This document shows positions 7,633-15,893 of a DNA stretch of 64,000 nt, one piece after another. Made by a program: the position numbers and the translations under genes. Location of the stretch: assembly GCA_021773565.1 (NCBI GenBank), contig JAJFJZ010000009.1, positions 62,001 to 126,000 of the forward strand. The letters are read 5' to 3'. Position 1 is the first letter of the stretch. Each line of letters starts with the position of its first letter. The DNA is from Gammaproteobacteria bacterium (lineage in GTDB: Bacteria; Pseudomonadota; Gammaproteobacteria; Pseudomonadales; Azotimanducaceae). The notes beneath the pieces are model-generated. The model did no database searches, had not been told where the DNA came from, and worked only from the letters and a program-made list of their open reading frames with translations.

Positions 7633-7758
7633 ATGATTACACTAAAAGGGGCATGCCACTGTCTGAACATGGCCATTGAACTAACCTGGCCTGATGACGC
7701 GCTTATTGGCCGAAAATGTTCCTGTAGTTTTTGTGAAACAAAGCAAGGCCTGACATGA
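7633..7758 (+). pseudogene. truncated GFA-family (formaldehyde-activating-like) gene
   Basis: The 41-codon frame ITLKGACHC...RKCSCSFC reproduces the first zinc-binding half of a GFA/Gfa-like protein (CHC then CSCSFC). It stops at a TGA that overlaps the next gene's ATG (atga). A complete GFA protein, about 125 residues, is found at 9630, so this one lacks two thirds of the domain. It is probably a fragment captured next to the DUF2161 gene. Bases 7485-7632 hold no recognisable gene. Confidence 0.55.
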
Positions 7759-8429
7759 AAGAATCGGATCTCTATATTCCTCTGAAGCGTTACCTTGAAT
7801 CCCGGAATTATGAGATAAAGGGGGAGATTGGTAATTGTGACGTATTCGCAATTCGTAATGAAGAACCACCGCTGATAGTTGAGTTGAAACTGTCGCTAAA
7901 TTTGACCGTTATCCTTCAGGCCGTCGACCGGCTTATTTTGTCTTCAAGTGTGTATATCGGCGTTCCAGGACACTGTGGCGCGCTAAAACGCAATTACAGG
8001 CAAGTATGCAAATTACTCAGGATGCTGGGAATAGGGCTTATCACCATTGATCCTGCACGAAAAACAGCAGCGGTGAAGATTCATCTTGACCCTGGAAACT
8101 ACAAACCACGAATATCAAAAATTCGCCAGGGTCGGCTTCTCGGGGAATTTGAAAAACGCGTCGGGGATCCTAATTTAGGGGGCTCGCACAGTCAAAACGG
8201 TATCATGACTGCATACAGGCAAAGAGCGTTGGTGTTAGCTTTGTTCCTGGAAGAGCATGGGCCTGCAAAAGCTTCGGACGTGGCGCGAGAGACAAAGAAT
8301 GCGAATGCCCGCGATATTCTTTATCGAGATGTCTACGGATGGTTCGATAAAGCCTCACGTGGAATCTATGCCTTGTCGCCCCGAGGAAAAAGGGAATTAC
8401 CAGCATGGGCTTTGTCCGATCAGGGCTAG
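7755..8429 (+). CDS. DUF2161 family, putative PD-(D/E)XK-type protein
   Basis: The 224-aa protein begins KESDLYIPLKRYLESRNYEIKGE, then NCDVFAIR and LIVELKLSLN. This layout, with an acidic residue followed by ExK, matches the PD-(D/E)XK nuclease-like core assigned to DUF2161. The C-terminal third, from QRALVLALFLEEHGPAKASDVARE, looks like a winged helix. The family is predicted to be a phosphodiesterase or nuclease but its substrate is unknown. It overlaps the truncated GFA frame by 4 bases, so translation may be coupled. Confidence 0.75.
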   Translation: MKESDLYIPLKRYLESRNYEIKGEIGNCDVFAIRNEEPPLIVELKLSLNLTVILQAVDRLILSSSVYIGVPGHCGALKRNYRQVCKLLRMLGIGLITIDPARKTAAVKIHLDPGNYKPRISKIRQGRLLGEFEKRVGDPNLGGSHSQNGIMTAYRQRALVLALFLEEHGPAKASDVARETKNANARDILYRDVYGWFDKASRGIYALSPRGKRELPAWALSDQG

Positions 8430-8461
8430 TCAATCGTGGGTTCATTCTGAGGTTTATACAG

Positions 8462-9070
8462 TTGCAAAAAATAGACTATAAAAAAGTGCTGGGGAAATAC
8501 TATAAAGCTTCGGCAAAAAAAGTCGTGGAAGTCCAGGTTCCAGCAATGAATTTTTTGATGGTGGACGGTAATGGCGCTCCCGATACAAAGAAATATAGGG
8601 AGGCAGTAGAAGCTTTGTATTCAGTATCCTACACGCTCAAGTTTATGATTAAAAAGAGTGATGCCGAGGTAGATTACGGAGTAATGCCACTTGAGGGATT
8701 GTGGTGGGCTGACGATATGTCAGATTTCGTCAATGACAATAAATCCAGCTGGATATGGACAATGATGATTATGCAGCCTGAATGCGTAACAAAAGAACGG
8801 GTACAAATTGCAGTTACTCAAGTGAAGGACAAAAAGAATCTTCCAGCCATCGATAAAGTTCGATTTCAATCATTTTCGGAAGGTAAGTGTGCTCAAACTT
8901 TGCACCTTGGTCCTTTTTCAGAAGAAGGTCCTACGGTTGATAGAGTACACGCCTTCATAGGCGGGCGTGGTAGTGAGATCGTAGGCAGACATCACGAAAT
9001 TTACTTAAGTGATATTCGACGTGCTGCTCCAGAAAACTGGAAAACTGTAATTCGGCAACCGATGTCGTAA
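8462..9070 (+). CDS. GyrI-like small-molecule-binding domain protein
   Basis: Starting at the TTG at 8462, with gagg about 11 bases upstream, the product is 202 aa. The frame is open from 8405, but that start would overlap the previous gene. The N-terminus QKIDYKKVLGKYYKA, then VPAMNFLMVDGNGAPDT and AVEALYSVSYTLKF are typical of GyrI-like (SOUL/AraC-effector-type) proteins of COG4832. The domain binds small molecules or, in GyrI, inhibits gyrase. This is a stand-alone version without a DNA-binding domain, so its target cannot be read from the sequence. Confidence 0.75.
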   Translation: MQKIDYKKVLGKYYKASAKKVVEVQVPAMNFLMVDGNGAPDTKKYREAVEALYSVSYTLKFMIKKSDAEVDYGVMPLEGLWWADDMSDFVNDNKSSWIWTMMIMQPECVTKERVQIAVTQVKDKKNLPAIDKVRFQSFSEGKCAQTLHLGPFSEEGPTVDRVHAFIGGRGSEIVGRHHEIYLSDIRRAAPENWKTVIRQPMS

Positions 9071-9139
9071 ATTTGTCTATAACAACGCTGCTTCCAAGCC
9101 TGTGAAAATGAATCACACATAAAATGCCAGAGAGTAGAT

Positions 9140-9559
9140 ATGCTAGTACCAACACTAAAATTTGTCTCACCTGTATTCCTGATGGTTGGACTGTTACACC
9201 TGGTCCTGGGTTTGCAGGCAGAGGTGCTTCTCGGTGCAAGAATAGCGCAGGAGGTTTTATCTGACCCTGTACTTGATAGCCAAAATCGTTTCTACGGAGT
9301 TGCTTTTACCTTGTATGGATTCTTGCTCTATCTCTGTGCAAGTGATTTGCAAAAGTATCAAACAGTTCTGCGTACCTTGATATGGGTTTTCTTTGCGGCC
9401 GGTTGTGGCCGCTTTGTTTCGATCATTTTGTATGGCTTACCCTCAGCTGCCGTATTGGTTCTGCTTGCAACAGAGTTGATACTGCCTCCAATGTGTTTCT
9501 ACTGGCTCAAAAAAACACTGCAAGGCAGCCCGATTGACGCTTTTCGAAAAGACCCCTAA
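9140..9559 (+). CDS. DUF4345-like membrane protein
   Basis: The 139-aa protein has four likely helices, near residues 8-26, 54-70, 78-97 and 102-124. The pattern DPVLDSQNRFYGVAFTLYGFLLYLCA followed by GCGRFVSII is the core of DUF4345, a small membrane family of unknown function. The stop codon TAA lies inside a ctaac that resembles an attC left core, again a cassette-like junction. The start ATG at 9140 follows agagag. Confidence 0.65.
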   Translation: MLVPTLKFVSPVFLMVGLLHLVLGLQAEVLLGARIAQEVLSDPVLDSQNRFYGVAFTLYGFLLYLCASDLQKYQTVLRTLIWVFFAAGCGRFVSIILYGLPSAAVLVLLATELILPPMCFYWLKKTLQGSPIDAFRKDP

Positions 9560-9580
9560 CATGCGGGTTAAGCACTTTTT
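9555..9580 (+). repeat. possible attC left-arm remnant
   Basis: The sequence cctaacatgcgg followed by gttaagca has the spacing and content of an attC R''/L'' arm. It shares taacatgc with the start of the element at 274. No matching right arm is present before the next gene at 9630, so only half a site remains, if it was one. Confidence 0.25.
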
Positions 9581-9629
9581 TCTCAGCACCTAGTGTGTCG
9601 GATAACTGAACTGGACAGGAGATAGAAAA

Positions 9630-10013
9630 ATGGATGGATCAGGTAAATGCCTTTGCGGTGCTGTGCGTTTCAATGCTCAGCAAATAGATAGTCATATTCA
9701 TGCCTGCCATTGTTCAATGTGCCGGAAGTGGAATGGAGGTCCTGCTATGGCTGCTTCTGTTGGCTCGGTATCCTTCGAAGGAGATGAAAACATTGTCCGA
9801 TATCCTTCATCGGATTGGGCGGAACGCGGGTTTTGCAAGCAATGTGGAAGTAACCTCTTCTATTTCCTTAAACCTGACAGATACATAATGTGGGCGGGTG
9901 CGTTTGATGAACAACCGTTCAGCCTCGATGGAGAAATATTCTGCTCTGAGAAACCAGCATGGTATGACTTTGCTGGCGATCACCCGCGACACAGTGAGAT
10001 GCCGGACAGTTAA
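9630..10013 (+). CDS. GFA-family (Gfa/CENP-V) zinc protein
   Basis: The 127-aa protein has the full set of zinc ligands: KCLCGAVRF at residues 6-14, ACHCSMCRKWNGGP at 26-39 and GFCKQCGSNLFY at 69-80. The family is named for the glutathione-dependent formaldehyde-activating enzyme, but most members have unknown substrates. An aggag ribosome-binding site precedes the ATG. A truncated relative lies 2 kb upstream at 7633. Confidence 0.85.
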   Translation: MDGSGKCLCGAVRFNAQQIDSHIHACHCSMCRKWNGGPAMAASVGSVSFEGDENIVRYPSSDWAERGFCKQCGSNLFYFLKPDRYIMWAGAFDEQPFSLDGEIFCSEKPAWYDFAGDHPRHSEMPDS

Positions 10014-10040
10014 GGATTTAGGCCATGTATGGGAAAAATC

Positions 10041-10403
10041 ATGATTGATCATTTGGGATTGAAAGTAGGCAATTTGGATGAAAGCAAAACGTTCTATGAA
10101 AAGACCTTAGCTTCGCTTGGTTATACGTTGATAATGGAACATGACATCTCAGGAGCCGGATTTGGCAAGGATGGCATGCCGAAATTCTGGATCAAGGAAG
10201 GACGGGCCAGTGGACCTTTGCACATAGCCTTCGCATGTTCGCGATACAGTGAGGTTGATGTTTTTTACGAGACGGCAATACGAGCAGGTGGCATCGATAA
10301 TGGTTCGCCAGGACTGAGAACTGAATATCACCCAAATTACTATGGGGCGTTTGTTCTCGACCCCGATGGCAACAACATAGAAGCAGTCTGTCACTTCGAA
10401 TAG
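10041..10403 (+). CDS. VOC (glyoxalase) family protein
   Basis: From the ATG at 10041 the protein is 120 aa; an ATG at 10029 would add four residues. It begins IDHLGLKVGNLDESKTFYEK and ends with YYGAFVLDPDGNNIEAVCH, which carries the typical metal-binding His near the start and Glu near the end. This subtype, with PLHIAFACSRYSEVDVFYE in the middle, is common as a stand-alone protein of unknown substrate. The following bases (cctaacgagc) loosely resemble an attC left arm. Confidence 0.8.
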   Translation: MIDHLGLKVGNLDESKTFYEKTLASLGYTLIMEHDISGAGFGKDGMPKFWIKEGRASGPLHIAFACSRYSEVDVFYETAIRAGGIDNGSPGLRTEYHPNYYGAFVLDPDGNNIEAVCHFE

Positions 10404-10434
10404 TAGACTCCTAACGAGCAGTTGCAGGCGTACT

Positions 10435-10563
10435 ATGAAAATAAATAATCAGGAGTCTCTCCACACAATAGCTGAAATAGCAGTTGCGCTGGCAGCGTTT
10501 GGAAATCTTCCGAACGCAAGTTTTGTAGTTGGGCAATCTGAAAACCACACCGGCACTTTATGA
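10435..10563 (+). pseudogene. short ORF, probable gene remnant
   Basis: The 42-codon frame contains SLHTIAEIAVALAAFGN, which resembles the conserved N-terminal helix of a family of small membrane proteins, and then runs into unrelated sequence. Its TGA overlaps the ATG of the following frame (atga at 10560). The likely reading is an N-terminal fragment fused by deletion to the next gene's 5' end. It could also be a chance ORF. Confidence 0.25.
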
Positions 10564-11318
10564 TCGAATTAAGAGAATTAACGCCGGAAAACCATAATGA
10601 GGTGCGCAAACTTGGGGTGCGCTCCAGGCAGGCACATACTGTTTGCAGCATGTTTGTTTGTCTTGTAGGCATAGCTGGCTGTTCAAGTGCTTCGCCATTT
10701 GTTCAGCCAGAACAGATTCAGGGTGTAAGTACTGATCGAAGCACGCTCGCAGGGGAAAAACACCTTGTACGGGACTATTCCCCGCTTGATCCTTCCGGGA
10801 ATATCAACGTTGTTATAGAAATTCCGACAGGAAGTAATGAAAAATGGGAAGTTGACAAGACAACGGGCGAGCTAAGGTGGGAGGTTAGGAACGGAAACAG
10901 CCGTATCGTAGAATATCTGGGGTATCCGGGGAACTATGGCATGATTCCCGCTACACTTTTACCTAAAAGTATGGGAGGCGACGGTGACCCGCTAGACGTG
11001 CTTGTACTGGGGCCTGCCCTTGCAAGAGGAAGCATTGTCAGCGCACGTGCGATTGGCGTTCTGAGTTTGCTGGATGGTGGTGAACAGGATGACAAGATAA
11101 TAGCTGTGATGTCCGATTCTGTTTGGGGTAGTGTTACATCAATGGAAGAACTGAAACGGGAATTTGCGGGAGTAGGCAATATCATAGAGATTTGGTTTTC
11201 GAATTATAAAGGGCCAGGGAAAATGGAATCAAAGGGTTTTTCAGAGGTTGCGCATGCTCAGAAAATAATTCGGGCGGCAATAGATGCATATAAGGTGCAA
11301 AATAGAATAATAGAGTGA
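10560..11318 (+). CDS. inorganic pyrophosphatase, predicted lipoprotein
   Basis: The catalytic domain (about residues 65-245 of 252) belongs to the family I soluble pyrophosphatases, which hydrolyse diphosphate to phosphate. The signature GDGDPLDVLVL supplies metal-binding Asp residues, and NVVIEIPTGSNEKWEVD and YPGNYGMIPATL are also present. Unlike cytosolic Ppa, it carries a short hydrophobic stretch ending in a lipobox (VGIAGC), which predicts export and lipid anchoring. The first 20 residues (MIELRELTPENHNEVRKLGV) instead resemble the start of a GNAT acetyltransferase. Translation of the exported form may begin at the GTG at 10617. I kept the longest frame because its ATG overlaps the upstream stop. 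Confidence 0.75.
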   Translation: MIELRELTPENHNEVRKLGVRSRQAHTVCSMFVCLVGIAGCSSASPFVQPEQIQGVSTDRSTLAGEKHLVRDYSPLDPSGNINVVIEIPTGSNEKWEVDKTTGELRWEVRNGNSRIVEYLGYPGNYGMIPATLLPKSMGGDGDPLDVLVLGPALARGSIVSARAIGVLSLLDGGEQDDKIIAVMSDSVWGSVTSMEELKREFAGVGNIIEIWFSNYKGPGKMESKGFSEVAHAQKIIRAAIDAYKVQNRIIE

Positions 11319-11327
11319 GGATAGGTT

Positions 11328-11729
11328 ATGTTAGCTGGTCTTGGCGGAATTGATCACATTCATGTTTATGTTTCCAATAGAGAACAGGCAGCCGATTGGT
11401 ACCGGGATGTTCTGGGATTTCATGTGTTGGAAGCGTTTGCTTTTTGGGCGGAGGATAAAAACGGCCCTCTAACTATCGCCGATTCTTCAGACCAAATTCA
11501 TTTAGCACTTTTTAACAGCAATGATTTTGTCCCTTCCACAGCGATCGCATTCAAAACGGACGGTGAAGGGTTTTTGGAATGGAAGTCCTATCTGGAAGAG
11601 CAGAAAATTATGTTACGTTGTTCAGACCATCAACTGGCCTGGTCAGTTTATTTCACAGATCCAGACAAAAACATGCATGAAATTACTACTTATGACTATG
11701 AGCATGTTAGCAAGGTACTTAAACCATAG
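11328..11729 (+). CDS. VOC (glyoxalase) family protein
   Basis: The 133-aa protein starts GGIDHIHVYVSNREQAADWYRDVLGF, the standard VOC opening with the first metal-ligand His. It ends YFTDPDKNMHEITTYDYEH, which supplies the final Glu. It follows the pyrophosphatase gene by 9 bases with a gagg-type ribosome-binding site. It may be the last gene of the accessory stretch or the first of the chromosomal part. The substrate is not indicated. Confidence 0.8.
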   Translation: MLAGLGGIDHIHVYVSNREQAADWYRDVLGFHVLEAFAFWAEDKNGPLTIADSSDQIHLALFNSNDFVPSTAIAFKTDGEGFLEWKSYLEEQKIMLRCSDHQLAWSVYFTDPDKNMHEITTYDYEHVSKVLKP

Positions 11730-11742
11730 TGAGATGATATTT

Positions 11743-13134
11743 ATGCGATGTAAGGTTCTTATTGGTCTGTTGTTATCCGTCAGTATGCAATTTGCTACTG
11801 CCAAGCCAAACGCGGATTGGAATGACAACAAATATGCAAAATCAGCTCCGGGTTTGTTGCAGGAATACATTCGTGTGGATACTCGTAATCCACCGGGCAA
11901 TGAAAGTCGGGGTGTAGAGTTTTTCGCCCGATTGTTTAATGCAGCAGGTATCGCGTATGAATCAGGAGAATCGGCACCAGGTCGGGGCAATATCTGGGCG
12001 CGCATACGCGGAGGTGATAAACCCGGTCTTGTCCTTCTGCATCATATGGATGTGGTTCCCGTTAATGAGAAATACTGGGACGTAGACGCTTTTTCCGGAA
12101 TCGAAAAAGATGGATATATCTATGGCAGGGGTGCGCTGGATACCAAGGGACTGGGAATATTACACCTCCAGGCGTTTCTCGCATTGCATGCTTCTGGAAT
12201 CACACCCAATAGGGATGTTTGGTTTATCGCAACAGCAGATGAAGAGGCGGGTGGAATTTATGGTGCCGGTTGGCTAAAGGATACGCACCCGCAGATTTTT
12301 GAGAATGTAGGGTTTTTGCTCAACGAAGGGGGTTCCGGTGGCAAGTATGGAGAAGATAAAGTCTTTATGGTAGAAGCAACGCAAAAGGTTCCTCTATGGT
12401 TGCGCCTGAAAGCTACAGGTGAGCCGGGGCACGGTTCTCGTCCACAGGTAGAAACTTCCGTAACCCGCCTGTTGCGCGCTGGTAATAAAGTGGCATCAGC
12501 ACAGTTCAAGCCCCACGTGGTAGACCCGGTCAGAGACATGTTTGCGGGACTTGCCAAGTATCAGATACCGGAGTTTCGCGCAGCGTTTGCGAACATCGAT
12601 GAATATGTAGATTCTGCCGAATTTATGTTGTCACTCCAGCATCAGTTACCGGGAAATAATGCCTTGTTACGCGATACCTGTTCTGTCACAACGCTGGTTG
12701 GCAGTAGCAAGATTAATGTAGTGCCCCCGGAGGCGGTTCTCGAGCTGGATTGCCGACTATTACCTGATCAGAGTCCGAGTGTTTTTTTGCAATCACTCAC
12801 CACCTTGATTGATGATCCCAACATCGAAATAGAATCTATCATGAGTTTTACACCCGCCATTAGCAGCACCAATACAATTTTGTTTGAGTCCCTGCAAAGT
12901 GTTATCACGCGCTTTTACGAGGACGCCAAGGTGGTACCGGCAGTATCAACGGGATTTACCGATAGCCATTTCTTCAGGGATATGGGAATAATCAGTTACG
13001 GTTTTTCACCCTTTCTGCTGGACGAGGCCGATGCTCGCACGGTGCACGGAAATAATGAACGAGTCTCCGTTGAAAATGTGCAACGTGGTACAGCGCTTAT
13101 GATTGATGTGGTTGATGCATTAATACGCAATTGA
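11743..13134 (+). CDS. M20-family metallopeptidase, exported
   Basis: From the ATG at 11743 the product is 463 aa. Its N-terminal signal peptide (MRCKVLIGLLLSVSMQFATA) probably leads to the periplasm. The di-zinc site is visible as HHMDVVPV, GRGALDTKG and the catalytic pair in TADEEAGG. The lid domain begins GEPGHGSRP and the last His is in HGNNERV. The family hydrolyses peptides, acyl-amino acids or dipeptides. The open frame extends upstream into the VOC gene, but those codons are only a shadow. Confidence 0.85.
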   Translation: MRCKVLIGLLLSVSMQFATAKPNADWNDNKYAKSAPGLLQEYIRVDTRNPPGNESRGVEFFARLFNAAGIAYESGESAPGRGNIWARIRGGDKPGLVLLHHMDVVPVNEKYWDVDAFSGIEKDGYIYGRGALDTKGLGILHLQAFLALHASGITPNRDVWFIATADEEAGGIYGAGWLKDTHPQIFENVGFLLNEGGSGGKYGEDKVFMVEATQKVPLWLRLKATGEPGHGSRPQVETSVTRLLRAGNKVASAQFKPHVVDPVRDMFAGLAKYQIPEFRAAFANIDEYVDSAEFMLSLQHQLPGNNALLRDTCSVTTLVGSSKINVVPPEAVLELDCRLLPDQSPSVFLQSLTTLIDDPNIEIESIMSFTPAISSTNTILFESLQSVITRFYEDAKVVPAVSTGFTDSHFFRDMGIISYGFSPFLLDEADARTVHGNNERVSVENVQRGTALMIDVVDALIRN

Positions 13135-13164
13135 GATAAATTGTTTGTGCTGAGGAGAAGTTTC

Positions 13165-14190
13165 ATGCAGTTGGTTTACAGCGAAGAAGAACTTTTTAGT
13201 GATCTGGATTTTGCATCATTACATGAAATATCCGGCCAACGCCTGCATGGAGGTTTGGATGCGAATGGAAAGTACCTGCCCCCGCGGGCAAATATGCGTG
13301 TAAAGGCTATTCAGGCATGGACAAAGGCGTTAGAGGAAAGGGGAGGTAAGGTATTTGAGGCAGATGCATCCTTACTCACCGGGCCCCGAGTACCTAACGT
13401 GGCGCAACAATGCCTGCTAATTGGCGAAGGGTTGGACCAACCTTTCTGGAACACACTAACCATAACCGGAAAGATTGAGGGGCGAGGACGGGTACTTGCC
13501 GATATCAAGTTTCCAGACCTGCAAAAAATCGTAAAGGAAGATATATCAGAGATGGCAATAGGGCATCTGAATAAGGGCCTGCTCGCTACCCACGGAATAG
13601 ATGAGGGTGGCTCGCCAGAGAGTGATATAGGCGGGCATGATGTTATGTGGTTTGTCGCTCGCGACCTCGCCTTTGGGGAAGATGCGTATCCGGATGTAGA
13701 ACCTCCCGGTAATATTGCTCGCCCCGAATCGGATAAGCGATGGATGCCGCAACTTGCCCAGGAATATGAGGGCATGTTGAGCTTTTTGATGAATTTACTG
13801 ATGATAGAGTTTCGTGCGGAAAATGGTTTTGCTGATACTCAGCGTGTTTTCAAAGCGCCCACCCTGTTTTCCAGGAGAAGGCAGCAAGCTGAGTTGGGTG
13901 CAGAAATTATTGAGCGTATACGCAGCGATGAAGAGATTCATGTACTCTCCCTGCGCCTGTATCTTGGAGAGCTTAGATCCCTCACCCTGATTGGTGCATC
14001 TGGCGAAGAAATTTCCGGAGCAGCGCTAATTGACCCGTTCTGGGACGGGCTTGTGCAGTGGGCTACGCTGGAACAGCCGGTACTGGCGGCACGCGATGCG
14101 CACACGTCGCTGGTGAAACGTATTTCAGCACATGAAGATGGTGATCGTATTCTGGAACGATTTATTGCCCTGGGTGACCTGGAGGTTTAG
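13165..14190 (+). CDS. conserved-looking protein of unknown function
   Basis: The 341-aa protein starts at an ATG with gagga about 9 bases upstream. It has no signal peptide or membrane segment. An N-terminal part rich in Gly/Pro (SGQRLHGGLDANGKYLPPR) leads to a helical C-terminal half with acidic/His motifs (SDEEIHVLSLRLYLGELR). The helical part hints at a ferritin-like or all-alpha domain, but I do not recognise the family. It follows the exported M20 peptidase by 30 bases and may be co-transcribed with it. Confidence 0.6.
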   Translation: MQLVYSEEELFSDLDFASLHEISGQRLHGGLDANGKYLPPRANMRVKAIQAWTKALEERGGKVFEADASLLTGPRVPNVAQQCLLIGEGLDQPFWNTLTITGKIEGRGRVLADIKFPDLQKIVKEDISEMAIGHLNKGLLATHGIDEGGSPESDIGGHDVMWFVARDLAFGEDAYPDVEPPGNIARPESDKRWMPQLAQEYEGMLSFLMNLLMIEFRAENGFADTQRVFKAPTLFSRRRQQAELGAEIIERIRSDEEIHVLSLRLYLGELRSLTLIGASGEEISGAALIDPFWDGLVQWATLEQPVLAARDAHTSLVKRISAHEDGDRILERFIALGDLEV

Positions 14191-14197
14191 CGATATT

Positions 14198-14986
14198 TTA
14201 GTAGGAAACGCCCATGCCCGCGCGAACATCATTGTTAATGCCGTAGCCCGCTATGGGGTAACGCAAGCCGTTTCTTGAAAGGTGCGCAAGACCGTCGATT
14301 ACACCTGGAATAAATCTCGGCGGAATTGCCATTAACAATTCATCTTCCATAACTCCACCATAACGGCGTTCCGCAAAACAGGGGATAGATAAACTGGGTT
14401 CATCTTTTGACAAAGCGCGGCCCCAGGAGTCTGCGCAGGATGACTCTCCTACACATCCCCATTCCAGTTTTTTATACCCCGTCCATTGCAGACCGTTTAT
14501 AAACAGAATCATCTGCGCGGGTGTTGCATATATAAGGCAGATGTCAGGTGGATTCAGTCTGCCGCTAACCAGGGGACTTACGACCATCCCCGCATAACGT
14601 CCAAACGGTACCACATCCATCGCGTGTTGATGTTTGCTTGCTTCTTCCTGGTCGGCATACCAGACGCCTGCCATTCTGTCGCCCGATAACCAAGCCTCGT
14701 CTCTGGCGTGTAATCCGATAACGGTTCCACATTGTGCGCCCACGAGATCGTCCATGGTAATGCCTACTGTCCAACCATTGCGCGAAGCCTGCCCTACAAT
14801 CTGGTCAGTAGTATGAATAGCATTCGGACGCCTGAGCTTGGGAATGCTCTCCATCTCTTCCAGTGATTCAAACATCTTCATACCAATTGGAGTGGTGCGA
14901 AGCCGAAGAAAATTGTTGAGTTGTGCAACCAGGGTTGGCCAGTCTAGTTGGGATGCATCACTTGAAATTATTTTACTGGTACTCAT
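14198..14986 (-). CDS. DUF169-family protein
   Basis: The 262-aa protein matches DUF169 (COG2043). It has an N-terminal LRLRTTPIGMKMF segment and a conserved Cys region GCVGESSCADSWGRA followed by PCFAERRYG. The family is soluble with conserved cysteines and no established function, although some members occur near redox genes. I prefer the ATG at 14986, preceded on its strand by agggga, over the upstream frame to 15034. The gene converges on the gene at 13165 with 7 bases between stops. Confidence 0.75.
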   Translation of the reverse strand: MSTSKIISSDASQLDWPTLVAQLNNFLRLRTTPIGMKMFESLEEMESIPKLRRPNAIHTTDQIVGQASRNGWTVGITMDDLVGAQCGTVIGLHARDEAWLSGDRMAGVWYADQEEASKHQHAMDVVPFGRYAGMVVSPLVSGRLNPPDICLIYATPAQMILFINGLQWTGYKKLEWGCVGESSCADSWGRALSKDEPSLSIPCFAERRYGGVMEDELLMAIPPRFIPGVIDGLAHLSRNGLRYPIAGYGINNDVRAGMGVSY

Positions 14987-15123
14987 ATATAGATCCCCTG
15001 GCAAAGTGTAGTGTGGTTTTTTTTCAGAGTGCACAGCCTGCGGCGGATTTGCAAGTAGTGGCTGTTTTAGCGCACACGATATTCAGCTAACATGCAGCAG
15101 TATTTTTGTGGTGGTAACAGGGT

Positions 15124-15861
15124 ATGAGTCGGGGACTTTTTCGATTTCTGATTTTTTGTGTTTCTTTGTTGGTGATTGGTATTGCAGGAGCGCTGGTACT
15201 GGGTCAGAACAAACTTCAATTCCTGTTCCATCCAGAGCGTAGTTCACAGGAGTTTGTGATGTTGGGTTTTGCTCAAGCCCAGATGCAAGGCCAATCAGCA
15301 TTTTTCAACTCTGAATTGGCTTCCCTTTTGCTGGAAGTCGAAGGAGAGGTATTGTGGAGCGGCCGGGTAACCAGTGTACTGGAAGGCCGCGAAGCAGATA
15401 ACTGGCCGGCCATCGCATTCTCGTTGTATCCCAATCGATCCGCATTTATTAAACAATATACCAGTGACAGCTTTGTTTCCCCCTTTGGTGTTGCTTTGCC
15501 AAACCAGGGTGCAAGCCTTATGCTTGCTGCGAGTCCGGATCAAAGCGATTTGAAAGCTGCGCAGATCTATTTGCTGGAACTCTTACAGCTAAACAGCAGT
15601 ACTAAGGACGGCAAGGCTAATTACTCGTCCATTGCGGATGCGCTTTTACTCCCGGGCATGCAGGACGTGTGGACTGCCAGTGTTAATCCGCTAGAAGTTG
15701 CTTCCGATCGGGATTGGCAATATGTGCGTATGACCGGCTTTGAAAGTCGCGAGGCACTTGTATTCTGGTTGGACAGTATGGAAAGAAAAACCCGGACAAG
15801 TTTACAAAAGCGCTATTACCGAAATTACGTCGCACTGATAGTCGAGGCATTTGAAGTATAG
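15124..15861 (+). CDS. membrane-anchored protein of unknown function
   Basis: The 245-aa product has one N-terminal hydrophobic helix (residues 6-27) and an otherwise soluble, presumably periplasmic domain. A middle section, GEVLWSGRVTSVLEGREADNW, looks like the dimeric alpha/beta barrel or DUF1330-type fold, but this is only a resemblance. It is followed 32 bases later by another exported protein, so the pair may form an operon. Confidence 0.5.
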   Translation: MSRGLFRFLIFCVSLLVIGIAGALVLGQNKLQFLFHPERSSQEFVMLGFAQAQMQGQSAFFNSELASLLLEVEGEVLWSGRVTSVLEGREADNWPAIAFSLYPNRSAFIKQYTSDSFVSPFGVALPNQGASLMLAASPDQSDLKAAQIYLLELLQLNSSTKDGKANYSSIADALLLPGMQDVWTASVNPLEVASDRDWQYVRMTGFESREALVFWLDSMERKTRTSLQKRYYRNYVALIVEAFEV

Positions 15862-15893
15862 CTTTGTTTAGTCGTTCACTGGAGAGAAGCAGA

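Noticed and set aside
11521-11742. Upstream extension of the M20 peptidase frame
   Set aside because: These codons overlap the VOC gene in another frame and the signal peptide begins at 11743.
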